A stretch of DNA of 64,000 bases. Origin: Allobosea sp. BK604 (GTDB lineage: Bacteria; Pseudomonadota; Alphaproteobacteria; Rhizobiales; Beijerinckiaceae). The notes under the pieces are model-generated. The model did no database searches and was not told the DNA's origin. It saw nothing but the letters and a program-made list of their open reading frames with translations. Each line of letters starts with the position of its first letter. Within the stretch, counting starts at the first letter, position 1. The translations under genes were made by a program, and so were the position numbers. The DNA lies in assembly GCF_004341515.1 (NCBI RefSeq), contig NZ_SLZF01000007.1, forward strand, positions 1 through 64,000. The letters are read 5' to 3'. Shown in pieces: positions 54,584-62,810 of the stretch.

Positions 54584-55276
54584 ATGGCGATTCTTCATCA
54601 CTATCCCTTGTGCCCGCACTCGCGCTTCATCCGCCTCGTGCTCGCCGAATACGGCTTCGATGCCGAGTTGATCGAGGAGCGCGTCTGGGAGCGGCGTCGC
54701 GAGTTCCTCGAGATGAACCCGGCCGGCACGACGCCGGTCTTCCGGGAAGATAGTGGCTTCACTGTGCCGGGTGCGGGGCCGATCGCCGAATATCTCGACG
54801 AGACCCGTGGCCTCGGGCTTGGCGACCGCCGGCTGCTGCCGGAGGGACCGGCGGAACGTGTCGAGGTTCGCCGGCTGCTCGACTGGTTCAACCTGAAATT
54901 CGATGGCGAGATCACCAGCCCGCTCGTGCTGGAGAAGGTGATGAAGCGCTTCATGAGCCGGGACGAGGGCGGCGGCCCGCCGGAAATGAGCGCGATCCGC
55001 GCCGCACGCAGCAATGTGCGCTATCATCTGCGCTATATCGCGTGGCTCACCGCCAAGCGGAACTGGCTCGCCGGCAATGAGCTGAGCTATGCCGATCTCG
55101 CCGCCGCGGCGCATGTTTCCTGCGTCGACTATCTCGGCGACGTGCCCTGGGAAGAGGATGAGGCCGCGCGCGCATGGTACGCGAGGATCAAATCCCGGCC
55201 GAGCTTCCGGCCGCTGCTGAGCGACCGGGTGCCGGGCATGGCCCCGAGCGCGCATTACGACAATCTGGACTTCTGA
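54584..55276 (+). CDS. fzlA: FzlA-like glutathione S-transferase family protein
   Basis: A 230-residue GST-fold protein with a thioredoxin-like N-terminal domain (CPHSRFIRLVLAEYGF, NPAGTTPVF) and a helical C-terminal domain. The start MAILHHYPLCPHSR and C-terminal HYDNLDF resemble FzlA, the FtsZ-binding protein essential for division in Caulobacter, which lacks normal GST chemistry. Location directly before queG is also the usual alphaproteobacterial order. Role inferred: linking the FtsZ ring to cell-wall synthesis. Confidence 0.82.
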   Translation: MAILHHYPLCPHSRFIRLVLAEYGFDAELIEERVWERRREFLEMNPAGTTPVFREDSGFTVPGAGPIAEYLDETRGLGLGDRRLLPEGPAERVEVRRLLDWFNLKFDGEITSPLVLEKVMKRFMSRDEGGGPPEMSAIRAARSNVRYHLRYIAWLTAKRNWLAGNELSYADLAAAAHVSCVDYLGDVPWEEDEAARAWYARIKSRPSFRPLLSDRVPGMAPSAHYDNLDF

Positions 55277-55328
55277 AAGACCGGGCCATTACCCATCGCC
55301 CTCATCCGGAGGAGCCGACACCTCCCGG

Positions 55329-55411
55329 TCTTCGCGAGGAGCGCAGCGACGAAGCAATCCAGGGGGGCTGCGCGGGCCCTTCTGGATTGCTTCGCTCCGC
55401 TCGCGATGACG
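55329..55411. repeat. Interspersed imperfect palindrome, family A (copy 4), abutting queG
   Basis: TCTTCGCGAGGAGCGCAGCG...GAAGCAATCCAG on the left is mirrored by TCTGGATTGCTTCGCTCCGC...GATGACG on the right. Its last base is the first base of the GTG codon used here as the queG start, so the element occupies the entire region where a ribosome site would be. Confidence 0.88.
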
Positions 55412-56550
55412 TGCGCGCTGAGCGCCTGAAGCAGGCCGTGGTCGAGCGTGCCCGTGCCGAGGGCTTCGTCGTCGCCCGCGTCGCCTCCGCCGATGCCATT
55501 CCTGACGCCCCGCAACGCCTGCAGGCCTGGCTCGATGCCGGCTATCAGGGCGATATGAGCTGGCTGGAGGAGCGCATCGCCGAGCGCTCCGATCCACGGG
55601 CACTCTGGAGCGAGGTCAGGAGCGTCGTCATGCTCGGCATGAACTATGCCGGCGAGGGCGACCCGCTCGCCATCCTCGCCGAGCCCGGCAAGGCGGCGAT
55701 CTCGCTCTATGCCCGCCGCCGGGACTATCACGACGTCATCAAGGGCAAACTGAAGAGCGTTGCCGGCTTGCTCGCCGCCCGCGCCGGCGCCGACGTGAAG
55801 GTCTTCGTCGACACCGCCCCGGTCATGGAGAAACCGCTCGCGGAGGCGGCAGGGCTCGGCTGGCAAGGCAAGCACACGGTGCTGGTCTCGCGCGAGCACG
55901 GCTCCTGGCTCTTCCTCGGCGCGATCTACACCTCGGCCGAACTGCCGCCCGACGCGCCCGAGAGCGACCATTGCGGCTCCTGCCGACGTTGCCTCGAGAT
56001 TTGCCCGACCGACGCTTTCCCCGCGCCCTATCAGCTCGATGCCCGCCGCTGCATCGCCTATCTTACCATCGAGCATCAGGGCCATATCGACGCGGAGCTG
56101 CGCCCCGGGATTGGCAACCGGGTCTTCGGCTGCGACGACTGCCTCGCCGTCTGCCCCTGGAACAAGTTCGCGGCGGCCGCGCAGGAAACGCGCCTCGCCC
56201 TCAAGGACGAGCTCGACGCCCTGCCGCTGACGGATCTGGCCAGGCTCGACGATCCGGCTTTCCGCGCGCTCTTCGCCGGCACGCCGGTCAAGCGCACCGG
56301 CCGCGACCGCTTCATCCGCAATGTCCTGATCGCGATCGGCAATAGCGCTCGGCCGGAGCTGGCGGGGAGCGCCGCGGCGCTCGTCGCTGATCCCTCGCCG
56401 CTGGTGCGTGCAATGGCCGCCTGGGCGCTGATCAGGCTCGCGCCCGAGGAGGCGCGTCGCCGTGCCGCTGCTGCGCTCGCCGCCGAATCGGATGAAGACG
56501 TGCGTCGCGAGTGGCTCGCTCTCGATGCAGAACCGGAAATTGCCGCATGA
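55411..56550 (+). CDS. queG: Epoxyqueuosine reductase
   Basis: A 379-residue cobalamin-dependent enzyme completing queuosine in tRNA wobble positions. FVDTAPVMEKPLAE includes the catalytic Asp. Two [4Fe-4S] motifs follow: CGSCRRCLEICP and CDDCLAVCPWNKF. A HEAT-like helical tail closes the protein (about 300-379). No ATG lies in frame between the fzlA stop and the first conserved residues; GTG 55411 is the best start and has no visible ribosome site, because a family A repeat ends there. A TTG inside the repeat is the other option. The stop overlaps the next gene (ATGA). Confidence 0.9.
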   Translation: MRAERLKQAVVERARAEGFVVARVASADAIPDAPQRLQAWLDAGYQGDMSWLEERIAERSDPRALWSEVRSVVMLGMNYAGEGDPLAILAEPGKAAISLYARRRDYHDVIKGKLKSVAGLLAARAGADVKVFVDTAPVMEKPLAEAAGLGWQGKHTVLVSREHGSWLFLGAIYTSAELPPDAPESDHCGSCRRCLEICPTDAFPAPYQLDARRCIAYLTIEHQGHIDAELRPGIGNRVFGCDDCLAVCPWNKFAAAAQETRLALKDELDALPLTDLARLDDPAFRALFAGTPVKRTGRDRFIRNVLIAIGNSARPELAGSAAALVADPSPLVRAMAAWALIRLAPEEARRRAAAALAAESDEDVRREWLALDAEPEIAA

Positions 56551-57413
56551 AGCTCGTCATCTTCGGCCTTGGCTATAGCGCCGGCTTTTTCGCGCGCGCC
56601 GCGATGGCGCAGGGCTGGGACGTCACCGGCACGGTGCGCTCGGCCGAGAAGGCGGGCGCCCTGAGCCGCGAGGGTATCCGCACCCTCGTCTTCGGCGGCT
56701 TCGCCGTCTCCCGCCCGCTCTCGCTCGCCGTCGCGGAGGCCGATGCCGTGCTCGTCTCGATCCAGCCGGACGAGGAGGGCGATCCCGTCCTGCGCACGCT
56801 CGCGAACGAGCTTGCGGCCGCCCCGAACCTGCGCTGGATCGGCTATCTCTCGACCATCGGCGTCTATGGCGACCATGGCGGCGCCTGGATCGACGAGACC
56901 GCCGAATGCCGCCCGACAAGTGCCCGCTCGAAGCTCCGGCTCGAAACCGACGAGGCCTGGCTCGATTTCGGCGCGCGCAGCGGCAAGCCGGTGCAGATCT
57001 TCCGGCTCTCGGGCATTTATGGCCCCGGTCGCAACGCCATCACCAAGCTGCGGAACGGCACCGCTAACCGGCTGATCAAGCCCGGCCAGGTCTTCAACCG
57101 CATCCATGTCGACGACATCGCCGGCATCCTGCTGGCCTCGCTCACCAGGCCGCGCAACGGGGCGGTCTACAACACCACCGATGATGAGCCGGCGCCGCCG
57201 CAGGACGTGGTCAGCCTTGCCGCCGAACTGGCCGGCCTCACGCCCCCACCGGAGACGCCCTTCGACCGGGCCAAGCTCTCGCCGATGGCGGCGAGCTTCT
57301 ATGGCGAGAACAAGCGCGTCTCGAATGCGCTGGTGAAGCGCGAGCTGGATTATGTGCTGCGCTATCCGACCTACCGCGAGGCGCTGCGGGTGCTGGTGGG
57401 AACGGAGAGGTGA
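56547..57413 (+). CDS. NAD-dependent epimerase/dehydratase-like SDR protein
   Basis: A 288-residue extended-SDR protein (YeeZ-like). The Rossmann start MKLVIFGLGYSAGFFARAAM is present. YLSTIGVYGDHGG has the catalytic-region Tyr, and RLSGIYGPGRNA and FNRIHVDDIAGIL are typical. The Lys of YxxxK is not at the usual place (YGDHG follows), so catalysis is uncertain. It starts inside the queG stop codon and is probably co-transcribed with it. Function unknown. Confidence 0.85.
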   Translation: MKLVIFGLGYSAGFFARAAMAQGWDVTGTVRSAEKAGALSREGIRTLVFGGFAVSRPLSLAVAEADAVLVSIQPDEEGDPVLRTLANELAAAPNLRWIGYLSTIGVYGDHGGAWIDETAECRPTSARSKLRLETDEAWLDFGARSGKPVQIFRLSGIYGPGRNAITKLRNGTANRLIKPGQVFNRIHVDDIAGILLASLTRPRNGAVYNTTDDEPAPPQDVVSLAAELAGLTPPPETPFDRAKLSPMAASFYGENKRVSNALVKRELDYVLRYPTYREALRVLVGTER

Positions 57414-57422
57414 CTTGGTTCC

Positions 57423-57504
57423 CGTCGTTGCGAGGAGCAGAGCGACGAAGCAATCCAGGGAACCTCGAGCGAGGCAGCTGGATTCATTTACGCCGGCAAT
57501 GACG
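57423..57504. repeat. Interspersed imperfect palindrome, family A (copy 5)
   Basis: CGTCGTTGCGAGGAG...GACGAAGCAATCCAGG is followed by a degraded right arm ending GGCAATGACG. It fills the gap between the convergent SDR and OlsB-like genes. Confidence 0.82.
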
Positions 57505-57522
57505 GACGCGGGATAGCGCCGC

Positions 57523-58500
57523 TCAAGCCGCGAAGCGCTGGCCCTCGTCGCCGAGATAGGTGAGGTAGCGCTGGTCGATCGCGGCGGTCGGCAGGATGAC
57601 CAGCACGTCGGTGGTGCCGAACTGCCTGTCGACCACGGCGCCGGTGCCGAAGCGCGCGCCGAGCCTGAGATAGCCCTTGATCAAGGGCGGCATCTGCTTC
57701 AGCGCCATCTTGCTGTCGATCATCTCGGCCGGCAGCCGGTCCATCGCGACGAGGCGCTCGGGCCGGGCCTGGGCCAGCCATTCGCCCTGCGAACGGGCAT
57801 GATGGTGCAGGAAGCTCAGCGGCAGGGCGAGCGCATCCGGGTCGGTGCCGTCGAAACTGGCGCAGCCGAACATCGCGTCGATCCGGTGATGCCGGACATA
57901 GGCCCAGATGCCCTTCCAGAGCAGCTCCACCGTCTTCTTGGTACGGTAGGGCTTCAGAACGCAGGAGCGACCAAGCTCGAGGAAGCGCAGCTCGGGATGG
58001 CGGGCGGTCAGCGCCGAAAGCTCGAATTCCGACTGGGTGTAGAAGCCGCCGAGCTTCGCGGCCGCCCCCTCGCGCATGAGGCGGTAGGTGCCGACGACCC
58101 TGGGCTTTATGCCGCCGAAACGGCCGCGCGCCGCATGGTCGATGACGAGGAGATGGTCGCAGGCGGCGTCGTAACGGTCGGCATCGCGGCGGAACATCCG
58201 CGAGACGACGTCCGGCTTGGCCGACATTTCCTGGTAGAACACTCGGTAGCGCAGGCGCTGCGCCCGCCAGATCTCGCGCGGGCCGCGCGCCAGCCTGACC
58301 TCGAGCGAGCCGAGACGGCCGAGCGAGCCATCGAGCCCTTCCTGGTTCCGGCCGAAGCGGCGCACCGTATCGCTGGTGATCCTGGCGAGCGGCGACAGCC
58401 AAGGATGTCCGGCCGGCAACTGCTTTGCCGGCTGCCGCAATCCGCGGAAGACATCGAACGCCATAGCCCGTTTCGTCCCTGTGCCGTCGATTCTTGCCAT
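57523..58500 (-). CDS. olsB: OlsB-like N-acyltransferase (GNAT superfamily)
   Basis: A 325-residue soluble protein of the Acetyltransf_5 group that includes OlsB, which attaches a 3-hydroxyacyl chain from acyl carrier protein to ornithine as the first step of ornithine-lipid synthesis. Typical parts: LRYRVFYQEM (about 90), VVGTYRLM, and FLELGRSCVLKPYRTKKTVELLWKG split around residue 190. The partner O-acyltransferase gene olsA does not adjoin it, so another acyl acceptor is possible. ATG 58500 and ATG 58464 are both plausible; neither has a clear ribosome site. Confidence 0.78.
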   Translation of the reverse strand: MARIDGTGTKRAMAFDVFRGLRQPAKQLPAGHPWLSPLARITSDTVRRFGRNQEGLDGSLGRLGSLEVRLARGPREIWRAQRLRYRVFYQEMSAKPDVVSRMFRRDADRYDAACDHLLVIDHAARGRFGGIKPRVVGTYRLMREGAAAKLGGFYTQSEFELSALTARHPELRFLELGRSCVLKPYRTKKTVELLWKGIWAYVRHHRIDAMFGCASFDGTDPDALALPLSFLHHHARSQGEWLAQARPERLVAMDRLPAEMIDSKMALKQMPPLIKGYLRLGARFGTGAVVDRQFGTTDVLVILPTAAIDQRYLTYLGDEGQRFAA

Positions 58501-58567
58501 TGGGAACGCTAGCGCCGCCGATCTTACAGGATCGCGACAGAACTACGTCAGAGTTATGACGTTTCGG

Positions 58568-60673
58568 TCAGGCACTCAAGGCCCGGGTGGTGCTGCCCAC
58601 AATTTGCTCGATCCAGCGCCGCAGCGCCTCGCGCTCCAGCGGCTTAGCCAGGCAATCATCCATCCCGGCCGCGAGGGCGGCGCGGCGGTCGGCTTCCGCG
58701 GCGTTCGCGGTGACGGCGAGAATGGGCAGGCGTTGCGCCGCGCCGCGCCCGGCTTCGGCCGCGCGGATCGCGCGGGCGGCGGCGAGACCGTCGAGTTCGG
58801 GCATGCGGATGTCCAGCAGAATCAGGTCGAAACCCGGGCCCGCACCGGCGAGCGCGGCCTCGGCGCGTTGCACGGCCTCGCGCCCGTCGCGCGCCCAGAT
58901 CGCGGCGCAGCCGAGCCGCTCCAGCGTTCGCGTCGCCAGCAGGGCGTTGATCTCGTTATCCTCGGCCACCAGCACGGTGAGGCGCGGCGCGGCGGCCTCG
59001 ACGGCCCGCGCGGCGGGCGCTGCCATGGCCGGAGCATCCGGCCGGTACGGCCTGACGACGGGAGAGAGGCGCTCGTAGAGCGAGCGGGCCCGCACCGGCT
59101 TGACCAGGAAGCCGGTGAAACCCGCTGCCAGCGGCGAGCCAAATTGCCGGCGCTCGAATGGCGACAGCACGATCAGGCAATCGGCGACGCCGGCCTCGCG
59201 TGCCGCTGACGCAAGCATGCGCGCATCCTCGCTGCCGACCTCCTGATCGATCAGCGCTGCCTCAAAGCGTTGATCGCTCATCAGCGCGTCGCGCGCCGCT
59301 TCCGCGCTCTCGGCATGCGTGACCGTCGCGCCGGCATTCTCGATCGTCTCGGCGAGATAGCGCGCCCCGAACGGGGCGGCCGAGACGAGGAGGACGCGCC
59401 TGCCGCGCCAATCCGGGGGTGCGGAGGCAGGCTCGCTACCCGCGGCCGCCAGCAGCGGCAGGACGACCCGGAAAATGGCGCCGTTGCCGGGCGTGCTCGC
59501 GACAGAGACCTCGCCGCCCATCAGCGTCACCAGCCGGCGCACGATCGCGAGGCCGAGCCCGGTTCCGTCATGCCGGCGCGCGGCTGAATGGTCGGCCTGC
59601 TCGAATTCCTCGAAGATCGCCTGGATGCGATCGGGCGGAATCCCGGGGCCGGTATCGGCGACCGTGATCTCGATCGCTTGCCCGGCGCGGCCGACGCGAA
59701 GGCCGACGCCGCCGCGCTCGGTGAATTTCACGGCGTTGCCGACAAGGTTGAGCAGGACCTGGCGCAGCCGGTCGCGATCCCCGATCAGATGCGAGGGCAG
59801 GTCGGGCGCGAGGAAGCTCGCGATCTCGATGCCCTTGGCCTGGGCGCGCGGCGCCATCAATTCGCTGACGGTCTCGATCAGCAGGCTGAGATCGAAGCGC
59901 TCCTCGACGAGCTCGAGCTTGCCGGCCTCGACCTTGGCGAAGTCGAGGATGTCGTCGACGAGCGAGAGCAGCGCCTCGCCCGAAGTCCGGAGCGCCCGCA
60001 CATAGGTGGTCTGTTCGGGATCGAGCCGCGTGTCGTTGAGGAGATCGGCCATGCCGAGAATGCCGTTGAGCGGCGTGCGGAACTCGTGGCTGACGGTGGC
60101 GAGGAAGCGCGATTTCGCCTCGCTCGCGCCTTCCGCCCGGCTGCGCGCTTCCATCAGCGCCTGCTCACCGGCGATGCGCGCCGAGATATCGCGCCCGACA
60201 CGCTGCAGCACGGTCTTGCCGAGTGCGACCGGCACCACCGTCTCGACCCAGGAGATCCAGCGTTCACCACCATCCGGCGAGGCGATGCACTCGTCGAAGA
60301 CACGCGATCCGTCATCGAGCGCCTGGGCCGGCCGCGAGGCTATGAGGCGCGGCTCGATGCGGCTGCCGACGATCTCGGTCTCCGTGGCGCCGAGCAGCGT
60401 GGCATAGGCCGCATTGGCATAGATGATCCGCCCTTCGTTCCGTCGCACGATCAGGTCGCCTTGCGCCTCGATCAGGCTGCGATAGCGCTCCTCGCTATCG
60501 GCGAGCGCCCAGAGCCGGTCGTTGAGCTTGTCGAGATCCTCGGTCAGTTCGGCGGCCTGCAGCAGGACGCGGTCGCGGGCGCGCACCAGCAGGAAGGCGG
60601 CGGTCCCAGCCAGCACGGCGGCGGCACTCGCAAGAATGGCCCAAAGCAACGGCAGGACGGAGGCGGGTTCCAT
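58568..60673 (-). CDS. Hybrid sensor histidine kinase with two receiver domains
   Basis: A 701-residue inner-membrane kinase. One N-terminal helix (about 8-30), a coiled segment, a PAS domain (about 60-165), then HisKA with SHEFRTPLNG (His196). The ATPase domain has LVGNAVKF, ADTGPGIP and GTGLGLAI. Receiver 1 (about 425-540) keeps Asp476 and Lys525 but lacks the acidic pair at its first strand (VLLVSAAPFG). Receiver 2 (about 565-690) is complete: Glu571, Asp572, Asp621 and the Lys of AKPL. No response regulator gene adjoins it. ATG 60673; a 104-bp gap separates it from yifB. Confidence 0.93.
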   Translation of the reverse strand: MEPASVLPLLWAILASAAAVLAGTAAFLLVRARDRVLLQAAELTEDLDKLNDRLWALADSEERYRSLIEAQGDLIVRRNEGRIIYANAAYATLLGATETEIVGSRIEPRLIASRPAQALDDGSRVFDECIASPDGGERWISWVETVVPVALGKTVLQRVGRDISARIAGEQALMEARSRAEGASEAKSRFLATVSHEFRTPLNGILGMADLLNDTRLDPEQTTYVRALRTSGEALLSLVDDILDFAKVEAGKLELVEERFDLSLLIETVSELMAPRAQAKGIEIASFLAPDLPSHLIGDRDRLRQVLLNLVGNAVKFTERGGVGLRVGRAGQAIEITVADTGPGIPPDRIQAIFEEFEQADHSAARRHDGTGLGLAIVRRLVTLMGGEVSVASTPGNGAIFRVVLPLLAAAGSEPASAPPDWRGRRVLLVSAAPFGARYLAETIENAGATVTHAESAEAARDALMSDQRFEAALIDQEVGSEDARMLASAAREAGVADCLIVLSPFERRQFGSPLAAGFTGFLVKPVRARSLYERLSPVVRPYRPDAPAMAAPAARAVEAAAPRLTVLVAEDNEINALLATRTLERLGCAAIWARDGREAVQRAEAALAGAGPGFDLILLDIRMPELDGLAAARAIRAAEAGRGAAQRLPILAVTANAAEADRRAALAAGMDDCLAKPLEREALRRWIEQIVGSTTRALSA

Positions 60674-60777
60674 GAGCCATGGTCTTAGCAGCCGCGAGTT
60701 GAGGAACCCTTGGGAACAACGCCAAACTTTCCGGTTTCCGGGTGGGCTTGCTTAACCATGCCGCGTGGGCCGGGCAG

Positions 60778-62316
60778 TCACGCTGCCTGCGCCACCTGGT
60801 CGATGCGCGAGCGATAGGACAGCGCCTCCGCCAGATGGATGCGGCCGACCTTGGCCTCGCCGTCGAGATCGGCGAGCGTGCGCGCCACCTTGAGCACGCG
60901 ATGATAGCCGCGCGCCGTCAGCCGCATCGCCTCGGCGGCATCGCGCAGCAGGTTCAATCCGGCGCCGTCCGGCCGCGCGATCTGGTCGAGCACCGGTGCG
61001 GGGCAGGCGGCATTGGTCGTGACATTCGGCAGGTTCAGCGCCTCGAACCGTGCCGTTTGCGCCTGCCGCGCCACGGCGACCCGCGCCGCGACCTCGGCCG
61101 AGCCTTCGCCCGCGGCCGGCAGCAGCAGATCGGCGGCGGTCACCGCCGGCACGTCGATGACGATGTCGATCCGGTCCAGCATCGGGCCGGAGATCCGGGT
61201 TTGATATTGCGCCATGCAGCGCTCGTTCGGCTGGCGCCGGCAGGCATAGCCCGGCTCGGTCGCCTTGCCGCAGCGGCACGGGTTCATCGCGGCGACGAGC
61301 TGGAAACGTGCCGGATAGACAGCGCGGTGGTTGGCGCGCGAGATCAGCACGTCGCCGGTTTCCATCGGCTGGCGCAGCGCATCGAGCGCCTGCGCCTGGA
61401 ATTCGGGCAGCTCGTCGAGGAAGAGCACGCCGTGGTGCGCCAGTGAGACCTCGCCCGGTTTCGCTTGCAGGCCGCCCCCGACCAGCGCCGCCATCGAAGC
61501 GGAATGATGTGGCGCGCGAAACGGCCGCCGGTCGGTCAGCGCGCCTTCAGCGAGATGGCCGGCGACCGAATGCACCATCGAGACTTCCAGCAATTCGCGC
61601 GGCGACAGCGGCGGCAGGATCGAGGGCAGGCGGCTCGCCAGCATCGATTTGCCCGCGCCTGGAGGCCCGTTCATCAGCAGGTTATGGCCACCGGCAGCCG
61701 CGATCTCGAGCACGCGCTTGGCGCTTTCCTGGCCGCGGATATCGCCGAGATCGGGCAGGGGGCCGGCCTGCCGCGCGACGGAGGGCTGCGGCCGTGCCAG
61801 CACCTGCGTGCCCTTGAAATGGTTGGCGAGCTGGATCAGCGAACGCGGCGCGAGGATGTCGATATCGGCCGCGGCCCAGGCGGCCTCCGGCCCGCAGGCC
61901 GCGGGGCAGATCAGCCCCTGGCCGCGGGCATAGGCTGCGATCGCGGCCGGCAGCACGCCGGCGACGGCGGTGAGCGAGCCGTCGAGCGCGAGTTCCCCCA
62001 GCACCGCATAGCCGGCGAGCGCGTCCGGCGGTATCGCGCCGATCGCGGCCATGACACCGAGCGCGATCGGCAGGTCGTAATGGCTGCCTTCCTTCGGCAG
62101 GTCGGCCGGCGCGAGGTTGACGGTGATGCGCTTGGCCGGCAGCGCCAGGCCGGAGGCGATCAGTGCGGCGCGCACCCGCTCGCGGCTTTCCGCGACGGCC
62201 TTGTCGGGCAGGCCGACGAGAATGAAATTGACGTTGCCCGAGGTGACCTGGACCTGCACGTCGACGCTGCGCGCCTCGATGCCCTCGAACGCAACCGTCG
62301 CGACCCGCGTCACCAT
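60778..62316 (-). CDS. yifB: YifB/ComM family Mg chelatase-like AAA+ ATPase
   Basis: A 512-residue helicase-like ATPase. The N-terminal Lon-protease-like domain (FILVGLPDKAVAESRERV) is followed by a ChlI-type AAA core with Walker A GPPGAGKS (about 220), Walker B FLDELPEF, and an NPCRCG...C...C zinc-type insert. A C-terminal Mg-chelatase domain includes LTARGYHRVLKVARTLADLDG. The relative ComM is a branch-migration helicase promoting integration of incoming DNA during transformation. ATG 62316 begins the family sequence MVTRVATVAFEGIEA; the frame is open to 62415 but that extension is not family-like. Confidence 0.94.
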   Translation of the reverse strand: MVTRVATVAFEGIEARSVDVQVQVTSGNVNFILVGLPDKAVAESRERVRAALIASGLALPAKRITVNLAPADLPKEGSHYDLPIALGVMAAIGAIPPDALAGYAVLGELALDGSLTAVAGVLPAAIAAYARGQGLICPAACGPEAAWAAADIDILAPRSLIQLANHFKGTQVLARPQPSVARQAGPLPDLGDIRGQESAKRVLEIAAAGGHNLLMNGPPGAGKSMLASRLPSILPPLSPRELLEVSMVHSVAGHLAEGALTDRRPFRAPHHSASMAALVGGGLQAKPGEVSLAHHGVLFLDELPEFQAQALDALRQPMETGDVLISRANHRAVYPARFQLVAAMNPCRCGKATEPGYACRRQPNERCMAQYQTRISGPMLDRIDIVIDVPAVTAADLLLPAAGEGSAEVAARVAVARQAQTARFEALNLPNVTTNAACPAPVLDQIARPDGAGLNLLRDAAEAMRLTARGYHRVLKVARTLADLDGEAKVGRIHLAEALSYRSRIDQVAQAA

Positions 62317-62810
62317 CAGCGCCACCCCTGCCCATGCGGAAGCTAGCGAAAGCTCGGCTCCAAAGCAAGAACATATAGGGAACTTAATGCGCCCGCCTCG
62401 CCGTTTACCATCCACCGTCTGTGACGCAGCTCATGGAGATGGACCTCGGAAGACAGCTAGGGCTGTATCGCCCGGGCCAGTTTCCATCGTTCGGCCGACG
62501 AGGGGCGCGACAAGACTGTTTTTTCAGCAATCGCCCAATTCGGCGTTTGTTCAAAAGGGTTTATCGCAAGTTCTTAATAGTGTTGGCTCAAATTGAAGTT
62601 GGTAGTGTCTTGCCGAACTTGCGTATTGATATTAGAGAAATTCGATGATGCCGCGTTGAAGAACGTATTAGTAAGATTTGTCGATATTTTTCGATAATCA
62701 CCATGGTGCCGATCATGGTGAGGCGCGGCTCATGCGAAGGCAACGGGGATTTTGGGGGACAATCTTTCACGTCAAAGGCGTCGAGGCGCCCAAAGCGACA
62801 GGAGATTTCC
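62317..62810. other. Non-coding gap upstream of the peroxidase gene, with an A/T-rich block
   Basis: No gene is supported here. Bases about 62515-62705 are clearly A/T-richer than the rest of the window, with runs such as TTTTTT and TATTTTTCGATA. A 10-bp perfect palindrome CACCATGGTG lies at 62699-62708. The block probably holds the peroxidase promoter and the divergent yifB promoter; I could not place a confident -35/-10 pair. Confidence 0.5.
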
